The position numbers and the translations under genes are program-made. DNA of 64,000 nt from positions 620,001 to 684,000 of the forward strand of contig NZ_CP022521.1 in the NCBI RefSeq assembly GCF_002234535.1, in the 5' to 3' direction. Source of the DNA: Actinoalloteichus hoggarensis. GTDB taxonomy: Bacteria > Actinomycetota > Actinomycetes > Mycobacteriales > Pseudonocardiaceae. Positions 56,704 to 64,000 of the stretch are shown piece after piece. The notes beneath the pieces are model-generated. The model was not told where the DNA came from. It did not search any database and worked only from the letters and a program-made list of their open reading frames with translations. Positions within the stretch are counted from its first letter, which is position 1, and every line of letters starts with the position of its first letter.

Positions 56704-57477
56704 ATGAGTCGTTCGATCCTGGTGACCGGCGGCACCGGCACGCTCGGCCGCGCCGTCGTCACGCGGCTGTCGGCCACGATGCACGACGTGCGGGTGCTGA
56801 GCCGGAGTACGGCGCCGACCGGCCCCGCGGCGCGCGGGTGGTTTCGAGGTGACCTGCGCACCGGAGCAGGGCTCGACGAGGCCCTCGCCCACGCCGACGT
56901 GATCCTGCACTGTGCGACCACAGGCGGGCGGGCGGACGTGGCTGCGACCAGACGACTGATCGCCGCGGCAGCCGACGGTGGACGTCCACGCCTCGTGTAC
57001 GTGTCCATCGTCGGATGCGACCGGATACCACTGCGCTACTACCGGGCGAAGCAGGAGTGCGAGCGGCTGATCGAATCGTCCGGGCTGCCCTGGACGATCG
57101 TGCGGGTCACCCAGTTCCACGATCTGATCGCCGCCTTCTTCACGGCGCAGCGGCGGCTGCCCGCGGTCCTGGTGCCCTCGGGCGTCAGCTTCCAGCCGAT
57201 CGATGTGCGCGATGTGGCCGACCGGCTTGCCGAGATCATCGGCCGGGTGTCCGTCGGCCGGGAGCCCGACATCGGCGGTCCGGAGATCAGCACGGCCGCG
57301 GAGCTGGCGCGAACGTATCGGGGGGCCGTGGGCGGGCGGCGGGCCGTGCTGCCGATCTCGCTGCCGGGGAGGGTGCTGCGGGGGCTGCGTCGAGGGGGCA
57401 ATCTCGTGCCCGGCAACGCCGTCGGACAGCGGACGTTCGGCGAGTTCCTCGCGCAGGCGCCGGCCGGGTCGAGGTGA
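56704..57477 (+). CDS. NAD(P)H-binding SDR-like protein (atypical)
   Basis: A 257-residue atypical short-chain dehydrogenase. The Rossmann motif is ILVTGGTGTLGRAVVTRLSA; PWTIVRVTQFHDLIAAFF and VSFQPIDVRDVADRLAEIIG are typical of NmrA/TMR-like NAD(P)-binding proteins. Partners of ECF41 sigma factors often belong to this group. It lies 33 bp after the sigma gene. A TGTCACA (56639-56645) before it resembles an ECF41 -35, but the spacing to a CGT core is longer than usual. The substrate is unknown. Confidence 0.85.
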   Translation: MSRSILVTGGTGTLGRAVVTRLSATMHDVRVLSRSTAPTGPAARGWFRGDLRTGAGLDEALAHADVILHCATTGGRADVAATRRLIAAAADGGRPRLVYVSIVGCDRIPLRYYRAKQECERLIESSGLPWTIVRVTQFHDLIAAFFTAQRRLPAVLVPSGVSFQPIDVRDVADRLAEIIGRVSVGREPDIGGPEISTAAELARTYRGAVGGRRAVLPISLPGRVLRGLRRGGNLVPGNAVGQRTFGEFLAQAPAGSR

Positions 57478-57482
57478 TCGGG

Positions 57483-57929
57483 ATGTCGGTGCGATCAGTG
57501 CTGCGCGGCGGGCTTGCCTTCCTCACCGTCACCCAACTCGCTGTCGGCTTCGTCGGCCTGCTGCTCCCGCGTTGGTTCTTCGCCATCCCGTGGGTCGGCA
57601 TGCGGATGCCGTACAACGAGCATCTCATGCTCGACTACGGCGCGATGAACCTGGCCACGTCGGTCGTCCTGGTGACTGCCGTCGTCGTCGCTTCATGCGG
57701 GCTGATCCGCATCGCCTTGATCACCTATCTCGTCTTCGCGGTCTCGCATCTGGTCATTCACACCCGCTTCCTGCATCACCTCACGCCGGCGGAGGCAGTG
57801 TGGCTGCTGGTCGCGCTGTCATTGGCGGTGGTGATCCCGAGTGTGCTCCTGGTGCTGACCACGCGGCTGAAGGACCGGTGTCGCTGCGCTGCCGCCGGAG
57901 ACACCGCGACAGCCGGCGGCGGGCCTTGA
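57483..57929 (+). CDS. Small four-helix membrane protein (DUF4345-like)
   Basis: A 148-residue membrane protein: LRGGLAFLTVTQLAVGFVGL, then LDYGAMNLATSVVLVTAVVV, LIRIALITYLVFAVSHLVIH and WLLVALSLAVVIPSVLLVLT make four TM helices. The segment MRMPYNEHLMLDYGAMNLAT is conserved in small DUF4345-type proteins. It follows the NAD(P)-binding gene by 5 bp, so it is part of the sigma-linked operon. The function is unknown. Confidence 0.75.
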   Translation: MSVRSVLRGGLAFLTVTQLAVGFVGLLLPRWFFAIPWVGMRMPYNEHLMLDYGAMNLATSVVLVTAVVVASCGLIRIALITYLVFAVSHLVIHTRFLHHLTPAEAVWLLVALSLAVVIPSVLLVLTTRLKDRCRCAAAGDTATAGGGP

Positions 57930-58002
57930 TCACGGCGAGGCCCGATGCGAGCCACCTGGCGGGTCGAGTGGCATCGGCGCAGGTTCGCCGGGGCGGGTGG
58001 CG

Positions 58003-58338
58003 TCAGTCGGGGCGAGCGGGCGTCGACGGCTCGGGTGCCGGGTGATCGGCGAGGACGAGGTCGAGCAGACCGGGGAATCGGGCGTCGAGTTCACGACGAC
58101 GCAGGGTCAGGTAGAGCCGGCGGCCTTCTGGACGCTGGCGGATGACGCCGCTCTCGCGGAGGGCCCGCCAATGGTGGGTCATGCTGGATTTGGGCAGGTC
58201 GGGAAGGATCTCGCCGCAGAACCGCTCCTCACCGTCGGCCAGCGCCCGTGCGATCCCCAGCCGGACCGGGTGGCCCAGCGCGGCGAGGACGTCGACGAGT
58301 TCGATCTGCACTGCGTCGGGATGGTGCGGCTTGACCAT
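58003..58338 (-). CDS. ArsR-family transcriptional regulator
   Basis: A 111-residue winged-helix regulator (IELVDVLAALGHPVRLGIAR; CGEILPDLPKSSMTHHWRAL; RESGVIRQRPEGRRLYLTLR). The metal-binding CVC of ArsR is absent (single Cys in RFCGEIL), so it probably does not sense arsenite. It is divergent from the hydrolase gene, with a 51-bp palindromic site in the shared intergenic region. The start is ATG 58338; a longer frame is possible. Confidence 0.88.
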   Translation of the reverse strand: MVKPHHPDAVQIELVDVLAALGHPVRLGIARALADGEERFCGEILPDLPKSSMTHHWRALRESGVIRQRPEGRRLYLTLRRRELDARFPGLLDLVLADHPAPEPSTPARPD

Positions 58339-58397
58339 GACGTCACTGTACGGGGATCGCGGATGAAGGCCTCGTGCTCGGGTTGACACGCGTTGTT

Positions 58398-58448
58398 CGT
58401 TAGTACGATGATCTCGTATGTTCAATGTACGAGATCACCGTACTAACG
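58398..58448 (+). promoter_or_regulatory. Nested palindromic operator between arsR and hydrolase
   Basis: CGTTAGTACG (58398-58407) pairs with CGTACTAACG (58439-58448), and TGATCTCGTA (58409-58418) with TACGAGATCA (58428-58437), separated by single mismatched bases and a 9-nt centre. It also reads as two 15-bp sites (TACGA-N5-TCGTA type, 58404-58418 and 58428-58442) 24 bp apart. TTGACA (58383-58388) and TACGAT (58404-58409) give a possible promoter overlapped by the site. The ArsR protein encoded alongside is the likely binder. Confidence 0.75.
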
Positions 58449-58500
58449 ATCCCGGGGCTGATCCGCCCCTCGTCGTTCATCCGCGACACGAAGGACTCAC

Positions 58501-59433
58501 ATGACCCTGCCCTCCGGGAACCCGCTCGCCGATGCCGCGCTGGCCCGCTCGCTCGACGGTGACTTCTCCAGTCGTCACGCCGAGGTCGACGGCGTCCGCC
58601 TGCACTACGTCGAAGGCGGCGCGGGCGCCCCGCTGCTCCTGCTGGGCGGTTGGCCGCAGACCTGGTGGCAGTGGAACAAGGTCATGCCCGCGCTGGCCCG
58701 CCGTCATCGGGTGATCGCCGTGGATCTGCGAGGCATGGGCGGCTCGGCCAAGCCCGAGGACGGCTACGACAAGAGGACCATGGCACGGGACATCCGCGAG
58801 CTCGGCAGGCATCTGGGGCTGGAGACGTACAGCATCGTGGGCCATGACATCGGCGCGATGGTCGCCTACGCCCACGCGGCCCTGTTCCCCGAGGCGACGA
58901 CGAAGATCGCGCTGCTCGACGTCTCGCACCCCGACGAGCACTGGTCGGAGTTCCGGCTGATACCGGAGCAGGATCAGCGCGTCGACCCGGTCGGAGCGGC
59001 GGACGGCAGGCCGCCCTACCTGTGGTGGTTCGCGCTCAACCAGGTCCGTGATCTGCCGGAACGGCTGCTGGAGGGCCGGACTCGGTCACTGGTCGACTGG
59101 CTCTGCGAACGTCTGGCGGCGGACCCCGATTCAGTCGACGAGCACGCTCGCCAGGTCTATGCCCATGCCTACTCCTCGGCGGATGCCATCCGGGCGGGCA
59201 ACGGCTGGTATCAGACGTTCCCCGCCGACATCGTCGACGAGCGGGCGTACGGGACGTTGTCGGTGCCGATCCTCGCCTTGGCCGGTGTCCAGGGCAACTA
59301 CGCCTTCCTGCGTGACGTCCTGCCCGGCAAGGGGACCGACGTGCGCGTGATCGAGGTCGCCGACTGCGGCCACTACATCGCGGAGGAGCAGCCGCAGGCG
59401 GTGATCGACGCACTCGGCGCGTTCCTCCGCTGA
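58501..59433 (+). CDS. Alpha/beta hydrolase, epoxide hydrolase-like
   Basis: A 310-residue alpha/beta hydrolase. The nucleophile elbow GHDIGAMVAY carries Asp, as in epoxide hydrolases and haloalkane dehalogenases, not Ser. The oxyanion region GGWPQTWWQWNKVMPALARR and the catalytic His in DCGHYIAEEQPQAVIDALG are present. Probably it opens epoxides, but the substrate is unknown. It is divergent from arsR and likely repressed by it through the palindrome upstream. Confidence 0.88.
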   Translation: MTLPSGNPLADAALARSLDGDFSSRHAEVDGVRLHYVEGGAGAPLLLLGGWPQTWWQWNKVMPALARRHRVIAVDLRGMGGSAKPEDGYDKRTMARDIRELGRHLGLETYSIVGHDIGAMVAYAHAALFPEATTKIALLDVSHPDEHWSEFRLIPEQDQRVDPVGAADGRPPYLWWFALNQVRDLPERLLEGRTRSLVDWLCERLAADPDSVDEHARQVYAHAYSSADAIRAGNGWYQTFPADIVDERAYGTLSVPILALAGVQGNYAFLRDVLPGKGTDVRVIEVADCGHYIAEEQPQAVIDALGAFLR

Positions 59434-59694
59434 ACCCCCGGTCGCGGTGACCGATCCGTCGATCCGGGCGCGGCCCGAGCTCTGCCCGTCGCGGGCCTGA
59501 CCGCACGTCAGACACTCCGCGGGCTCGGTGCGGCGGTGCCATGGACATCCGCCGTCGATGCGCTCTGATCGGCGTCGGCCGGGCCGGTCGACGGCCCGGC
59601 CGGGTCGCCCGTCGCGCGGCGGACGGACGCTACGCGAGCGACTTCCATCAGGCGGCCGCGGGACGACGCCTCTCGACGATCGGTGCCGACCGCA

Positions 59695-60588
59695 TCACCG
59701 AGGGCGCCCGAGTCGGCGGCCGGCCCGGCCGCCGCCCCTGGCGACAGCCCGGTGGTCGTGGGCTCGGTCGACGAGGAGCCGGAGGGCGTGGGCGGAGGGA
59801 GAGTCAGGTGCGGTGTCGTAGACCATGAGGACCTGGTCGGGATCGGCGGCGACGACCAGCGCCTGGTACGTGATGGTGAGGTCGCCGACCAGCGGATGTC
59901 GGTAGCGCTTGGTGCCGTGGGTGCGCTGGTGAACGCGGTTGCGGGCCCACAGGCGGCGGAACTCGGGGCTGTGGATCGACAGTTCGCCGACGAGGCGACC
60001 GAGTGCCGGGTCGTCGGGGTGCCTGCCCGCGTCGACGCGGAGCATGGCGGCGGTGTCGGCGGCCACCTGACTCCAGTCCGCGTACAGCTCCCGGGCGTGT
60101 GGATCGAGAAACACGAATCGGACCTGGTTCCGCTCATCGACAGGCCGGGCGTCGAAATCCGTGATGAGCAGCGCCGCTGTCTCGTTCTGGCCGACGACGT
60201 CGAGGCGGCGGCCGAGGACGAACGCGGGGCGGAGCACGTCGTCGAAGGTGTCCAGCAGCGATCTCGTCGCCGGATGGAGCGGTTGCGGGCGGTAGGGGCG
60301 TCGACGGCGCGCCGGTGTGGGCCTCGCGATGGTGTGCAGGTGCGTGCGTTCGACCTCGTCGAGCTGAAGGGCGTCGGCGAGAGCATCGAGGACCACGGGC
60401 GAGGCACTCGTGGACCGGCCCTGTTCGAGGCGGGTGTAGTAGTCGACGCTCACCCCGGCGAGCATCGCGATCTCCTCACGGCGCAGCCCTTCGACCCGTC
60501 TCCGTCCTGCGTCGGAGATGCCTGCCTGCTCTGGGGTGAGCCGTGCGCGGGCGGCACGGAGAAAGCCCGCCAACCGTGGATCGGACAT
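59695..60588 (-). CDS. XRE-family regulator with MmyB-like ligand domain
   Basis: A 297-residue regulator. The N-terminal HTH is GLRREEIAMLAGVSVDYYTR, then LEQGRSTSASPVVLDALADA. The MmyB-like C-terminal domain has FVLGRRLDVVGQNETAALLI, RFVFLDPHARELYADWSQVA and DLTITYQALVVAADPDQVLM, typical of regulators divergent from SDR enzymes in actinobacteria. ATG 60588 (MSDPRLAGFLRAARARLTPE). It is divergent from the SDR gene and probably controls it. Confidence 0.88.
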   Translation of the reverse strand: MSDPRLAGFLRAARARLTPEQAGISDAGRRRVEGLRREEIAMLAGVSVDYYTRLEQGRSTSASPVVLDALADALQLDEVERTHLHTIARPTPARRRRPYRPQPLHPATRSLLDTFDDVLRPAFVLGRRLDVVGQNETAALLITDFDARPVDERNQVRFVFLDPHARELYADWSQVAADTAAMLRVDAGRHPDDPALGRLVGELSIHSPEFRRLWARNRVHQRTHGTKRYRHPLVGDLTITYQALVVAADPDQVLMVYDTAPDSPSAHALRLLVDRAHDHRAVARGGGRAGRRLGRPR

Positions 60589-60683
60589 GGACCCATTCTC
60601 CTGCGGCGCGCGGATCGGTGAAGGCCGGAGGCCGGCCCAGTCTGTCCCCGGAAACTCTGGGCCTTCACCGGGTGTACGTCTGC

Positions 60684-60727
60684 TTCGACGATGAGCAGGC
60701 CGTGTCGATACGGCATGGTTCGTCGAA
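60684..60727 (+). promoter_or_regulatory. Inverted repeat between the XRE and SDR genes
   Basis: TTCGACGA (60684-60691) and TCGTCGAA (60720-60727) form a perfect 8-bp inverted repeat with a 28-nt spacer in the 159-bp divergent region. It could be the XRE regulator site. The evidence is weak. Confidence 0.3.
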
Positions 60728-60747
60728 ATCGTAGGAGGGAACGCCTC

Positions 60748-61587
60748 ATGTCTGTCTGGCTGATCACCGGCGCGGCCAGGGGTCTCGGGCTCGAGATCGC
60801 TCGTGCCGCGCTGGCTGGTGGTGAGCAGGTCGCCGTGGCCGCACGCACACCACAGCGTCTTCCCGAGGACGTCCGTGAGCATCCGAGCGTGCTCGCGGTG
60901 AAGCTCGATGTCACCGACCCGTCGCGGATCGATGCGGCGGTGGCCGAGGTGGTCGCCCGGTTCGGCACGATCGACGTGCTCGTCAACAACGCCGGTCGGG
61001 GCCTGCTCGGTGCCTTGGAGGAGATCACGGATGCCGAGGCGCGTTCGCTGTTCGACGTGAACGTCTTCGGACTCGTCAACACCACCCGTGCCGTCCTGCC
61101 GATCATGCGTAGGGCTGGGTCGGGCAGGCTGGTGCACATCGGGTCGCGCGCCGGGTTCGAGGGCGAACCGGGAGTGAGCATGTACGCCGCCTCCAAGTTC
61201 GCCGTCGCGGGCATCAGCGAGGCGTTGGCCGCGGAGCTGGCGCCCTTCGGCATCCAGAGCATGGTGGTCGAGCCCGGTGTCTTCCGTACCGACTTCCTCG
61301 ACGCCTCTTCTGTCCAGTTGCCTGCCGTGCGCATGCCGGACTACGACGGGACTCCGGCGCACGTGACGCTGGACTGGGCCGCGGAGGCCAATCACACTCA
61401 GCTCGGCGACCCGGTCAAGGGCGCCGCGTTCATCTACCAAGTCGCCTCCGGAGAGCGGCTTCCGTTGCATCTGCCCGTCGGACAGGACGCACTCGACCGC
61501 CGCGCGGTGATCACCGAACTCATCAATGAGGGGATCGCTCCGCTGCGGGCGGCCTCGGCCGCGACTGCCTATCCCGACGTCGAGTGA
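60748..61587 (+). CDS. Short-chain dehydrogenase/reductase
   Basis: A 279-residue classical SDR. The cofactor motif is WLITGAARGLGLEIARAALA, NNAG is in DVLVNNAGRGLLGALEEITD, and the catalytic Ser and YxxxK are in LVHIGSRAGFEGEPGVSMYA, ASKFAVAGISEALAAELAPF. The substrate is unknown. ATG 60748 follows GTAGGAGGGA. It is divergent from an MmyB-type XRE regulator, a common actinobacterial pairing. Confidence 0.9.
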   Translation: MSVWLITGAARGLGLEIARAALAGGEQVAVAARTPQRLPEDVREHPSVLAVKLDVTDPSRIDAAVAEVVARFGTIDVLVNNAGRGLLGALEEITDAEARSLFDVNVFGLVNTTRAVLPIMRRAGSGRLVHIGSRAGFEGEPGVSMYAASKFAVAGISEALAAELAPFGIQSMVVEPGVFRTDFLDASSVQLPAVRMPDYDGTPAHVTLDWAAEANHTQLGDPVKGAAFIYQVASGERLPLHLPVGQDALDRRAVITELINEGIAPLRAASAATAYPDVE

Positions 61588-62144
61588 CCGGGATGCCTGA
61601 CCGCCTCGAGATTCGATCCGTGTCCGATCTCGTTCGAGTACACCGATCGACCGGTGCGTCGCCGACGTCGTGAGCCACCGTGCAGGGCGGCAGGCGGACA
61701 TGGTGGGCTTCGGCGATCTTGTGCAACCGCCGACCGGGCGGGCAGCGCGCATCCCCGGCGGCACGGGCTCCTGTCGCTTCTGACGGACGTGCACGGCTGC
61801 ACCGTTGCCGCCGTGCACGAGGGATGTTCGCGATCCCGCCGATGACAGGCGTTCTCCGGCCGCCTCGCCCAGCCGCCCGCGGTTCGCGTCGACAGCGGGT
61901 GAACGCGTGTTCTCACCGATGACGCCGTGGGTCCGGCGGCTTCGAGGGAAGGCGATCTCGGGCAGGCAAGGTGCCTGTGGGACAGCGACACCCCGGGTCG
62001 GCAACGCTTGATCATGCGGGCTGGCAGCTCCTCAGGGCCGTGTCGGCGACCCGGCGGAGTCCTTCGCGGTCGGCGCCGCCCGCCGCAGGGACGTCGATGC
62101 CGCCTGCTCATCGCCGTCGGCGAGCAGACAAGGACGATGGAATC
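61588..62144. other. Non-coding stretch before the TetR relic
   Basis: About 560 bp with shadow frames only. The N-terminal HTH of the TetR relic downstream could not be found here, so it was lost. Confidence 0.35.
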
Positions 62145-62595
62145 GGCGTCGACGGGCAGATCGCCTTCGCCTGCGAAGGCGTGGACGACCCGTTCGCACC
62201 GCTGCTCGAGCAGATGTGGGACGTCTCCTCTGCTCGCGAGGCGACGGAGCTGATGGCGGCACGGTTCACTCGGTCGATCATGACGCCGCAGGTGCAAGAG
62301 CCGCGACGTCTCGTGATCGCCGAAGCGGCTCGCCTCCCTCGACTGGGAGTGCGGTTTCCTGCGCGTCCTGGACGCGGTCGGTCGTTGCGTGGAGATCCTC
62401 CGCGAACGGGGGCTGCTCACCGTGCCCGACGCCAGGCCCGCGGCGCATCACTTCGCGGGCCTGCTGTTGTGGACTCCCCGTAACCAGACGATGTTCGCGG
62501 TCGCGGCGCTGCCCGTCGACGAAGACGAACTCGATCGTCTCGTCGTGGCAGGCAGCGGTGCGTTCCTGCGCTCCTGTCAGCGAGAGGACGCCTGA
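62145..62595 (+). pseudogene. TetR-family regulator relic (frameshifted, HTH lost)
   Basis: The plus strand reads a TetR C-terminal domain in two frames. The first contains FAPLLEQMWDVSSAREATEL and QEPRRLVIAEAARLPRLGV. After a shift near 62340 the second contains VEILRERGLLTVPDARPAAH, HFAGLLLWTPRNQTMFAVAA and VDEDELDRLVVAGSGAFL. The parts join in the order expected for an AcrR-like ligand-binding domain. No helix-turn-helix is seen upstream. It is a pseudogene by frameshift and 5' loss. Confidence 0.65.
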
Positions 62596-62893
62596 CGGGC
62601 CCTCGGCGGCGGCATCCAGGAGAGTCGACGGCTCTCCAACGCGCCCGAATGACGAGTGATGCCTGCACGGCTCATGTCAGCAGACGGGCGAGAACGACGG
62701 CGGCCGGACCTGGCTTCGGAGTCAGGTCCGGCCGCAGGTCCGCGATCGAGTCACGGACCTGCTGTCCTCCGGCAGGCTGCGCCGGTGATCGGACACCCCC
62801 GGCTCGCTCGATCCAGGGGACGTCCGGTCCTCGGGCGGCATGGGGCCGGGCGGCGCGTGGTCATTCGGTCACCGCAGTGGGTTCGCCATACCG

Positions 62894-63829
62894 CTACGGA
62901 ATGCGGTGTCCGGCCGCGCGGAAGAGCTCATACCACTCGGCGCGGGTGAGCGGGACGTCCGAGCCCTGCGCGGCGCCCGCGACCCGCTCCGGATCGGTCG
63001 TACCGAGGACCACCTGCATCTGTGCCGGATGCCGGGTGATCCAGGCGGTCGCGATCGCGATCGGCGGCACGTCGTACCGGGTGGCGAGGCGATCGATGAC
63101 GGCGTTCAGCTCCGGATGGTCCGGCGAGCCGAGGAACACCCCGGTGAAGAAGCCGGCCTGGAACGGGGACCACGCCTGGATGGTGATGTCGTGCAGCCTG
63201 CAGTACTCGACGATGCCGCCGCCGTCGATCACCACGGCCTGCTGCTCACCGAGCATGTTCGCGGTGACGCCCTGCGCGACGAGCGGGGCGTGGGTGATGG
63301 ACAGCTGGAGCTGGTTGGCGACGATCGGCTGGCGCACGTGCTTGCGCAGCAGGTCGAGCTGGCCGGGCGTGTGGTTGGAGACGCCGAAGGCTCGAACCTT
63401 GCCTGCCGACTCCAGGTCGTCGAAGGCACGGGCCACCTCCTCCGGCTCGACGAGCGCATCGGGCCGATGCAGCAGTAAGACGTCGATGCGGTCGGTGCCC
63501 AGCGCGGCGAGCGAGCCCTCGACCGAGCCGACGAGGTGATCGTAGGAGAAGTCGTAGTACGGGCCCTCCCGAACGATCCCCGCCTTGGTCTGGATGGTCA
63601 CGGCGTCGCGCTCCGACGGTGTCAGGGCCAGCGCCTCGGCGAACCGGCGTTCGCAGCCGTGCATCTCGTGGCCGTAGCCCGCGGCGTGGTCGACGAAGTC
63701 GATGCCCGCGTCGCGCGCCGTGCGCACCAGCGTGCGCACCTCGTCGTCGGTCTTGTCGGCGATCCGCATCAGGCCGAGCACGATGTTCGGCGCGACGATG
63801 TCGGTTCCGGGCAGGGTGAAGGTCTTCAC
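62894..63829 (-). CDS. Aldo/keto reductase
   Basis: A 311-residue NADPH-dependent aldo/keto reductase of the YdhF-like branch. The catalytic D and Y lie in DFVDHAAGYGHEMHGCERRF, the K in TIQTKAGIVREG and the H in VLLLHRPDALVEPEEVARAF. GKVRAFGVSNHTPGQLDLLR and the end VLGTTDPERVAGAAQ are typical. The substrate is unknown. It lies on the same strand as a second reductase just upstream, 65 bp away. Confidence 0.9.
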   Translation of the reverse strand: MKTFTLPGTDIVAPNIVLGLMRIADKTDDEVRTLVRTARDAGIDFVDHAAGYGHEMHGCERRFAEALALTPSERDAVTIQTKAGIVREGPYYDFSYDHLVGSVEGSLAALGTDRIDVLLLHRPDALVEPEEVARAFDDLESAGKVRAFGVSNHTPGQLDLLRKHVRQPIVANQLQLSITHAPLVAQGVTANMLGEQQAVVIDGGGIVEYCRLHDITIQAWSPFQAGFFTGVFLGSPDHPELNAVIDRLATRYDVPPIAIATAWITRHPAQMQVVLGTTDPERVAGAAQGSDVPLTRAEWYELFRAAGHRIP

Positions 63830-63893
63830 GACAATGGTCCTCTCCGGCGCCCCGTCGCCGCCCGATTCCGGGCAGGCGTTGAAAGGGACGAAG

Positions 63894-64000
63894 TCAGTTC
63901 GCGTTCGACAGCGCGGCGATCTCGTCGGCGGTGAGTTCCAGCTCGGCGGCGCGGGCCGAATCCTGGATGCTCGCCGGCCGCGACGAACCGGGGATGGGGA
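63894..64000 (-). CDS. Aldo/keto reductase, C-terminal end (continues beyond window)
   Basis: The last 35 codons of a second aldo/keto reductase are visible on the minus strand: IPGSSRPASIQDSARAAELE, then LTADEIAALSNAN and the stop at 63894-63896. The segment IPGSSRPASIQDSARA matches the conserved NADP-binding end of the family. The gene starts outside the window. It probably forms a unit with the adjacent reductase. Confidence 0.8.
   Translation of the reverse strand, partial: PIPGSSRPASIQDSARAAELELTADEIAALSNAN

Noticed and set aside
59695-62004. A 769-codon minus-strand open frame
   Set aside because: Only the last 297 residues (from ATG 60588) are a real XRE/MmyB regulator. The rest lies antisense to the SDR gene and is a shadow.

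Overview
This window is high-GC actinobacterial chromosome. Gene order, GTG starts, the actinobacterial forms of Adk, L17 and S14, DUF1707 proteins, the MprAB-PepD-MoaB2-MscL block and the Glp/SepX block all point to a filamentous actinomycete. Pseudonocardiales (Actinoalloteichus-like) is my best guess, but that is inference; no 16S gene is present.

Layout: (1) 1-13376 is the end of the str operon (3' part of fusA, then tuf) followed by the S10 and spc ribosomal-protein operons up to rplO. (2) 13433-15976 is an unusual decayed insertion between rplO and secY that holds broken tandem paralogues of an unknown small protein. (3) 15977-25077 has secY-adk-map, two DUF1707 membrane proteins, infA-rpmJ-rpsM-rpsK-rpsD-rpoA-rplQ and truA. 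(4) 25416-34900 is accessory: a DUF885 peptidase, a NarL-type two-component system, an NB-ARC/TPR NLR-like protein, a tiny ORF, a small helical protein and an F420-type nitroreductase. (5) 35929-39608 has tRNA-Arg(CCU), a GGDEF protein, an EthD-like protein and a UPF0126 channel. (6) 39715-54936 is a mycobacteria-like stress and envelope block: mprA-mprB-galT-pepD-moaB2, mscL, an SAF-domain protein, an FmdB-like zinc ribbon, 5-FTHF cycloligase, galU, a MoeA/Glp protein, rimJ and sepX/glpR. (7) 55018-64000 has tRNA-Ala(CGC) followed by a 152-bp tandem repeat, then accessory metabolic and regulatory genes: an ECF41-type sigma factor with an NAD-binding partner, an ArsR/hydrolase pair, an XRE/SDR pair, a TetR relic and two aldo/keto reductases.

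Two signals stand out. First, the str-operon EF-Tu carries Ser and Ala at the two positions (E. coli G257 and G275) where G257S and G275A give resistance to the thiopeptide GE2270A. The other residues I checked at kirromycin and pulvomycin sites are conserved. This suggests target-based self-resistance in a GE2270-class producer. Second, the NLR-like NB-ARC/TPR protein (29378-32257) has near its N-terminus a 16-residue motif (D-x-S-R-V-Y-Q-x3-D-x2-I-x-E) that recurs at the extreme C-terminus of a small helical protein encoded upstream on the same strand (33581-34009). This is the arrangement of bacterial amyloid-signalling effector/NLR pairs. Regulatory signals read from the sequence include matching MprA-box-like TCTCAG direct repeats upstream of mprA and pepD, a 51-bp nested palindrome in the arsR-hydrolase intergenic region, and several near-perfect terminator hairpins.
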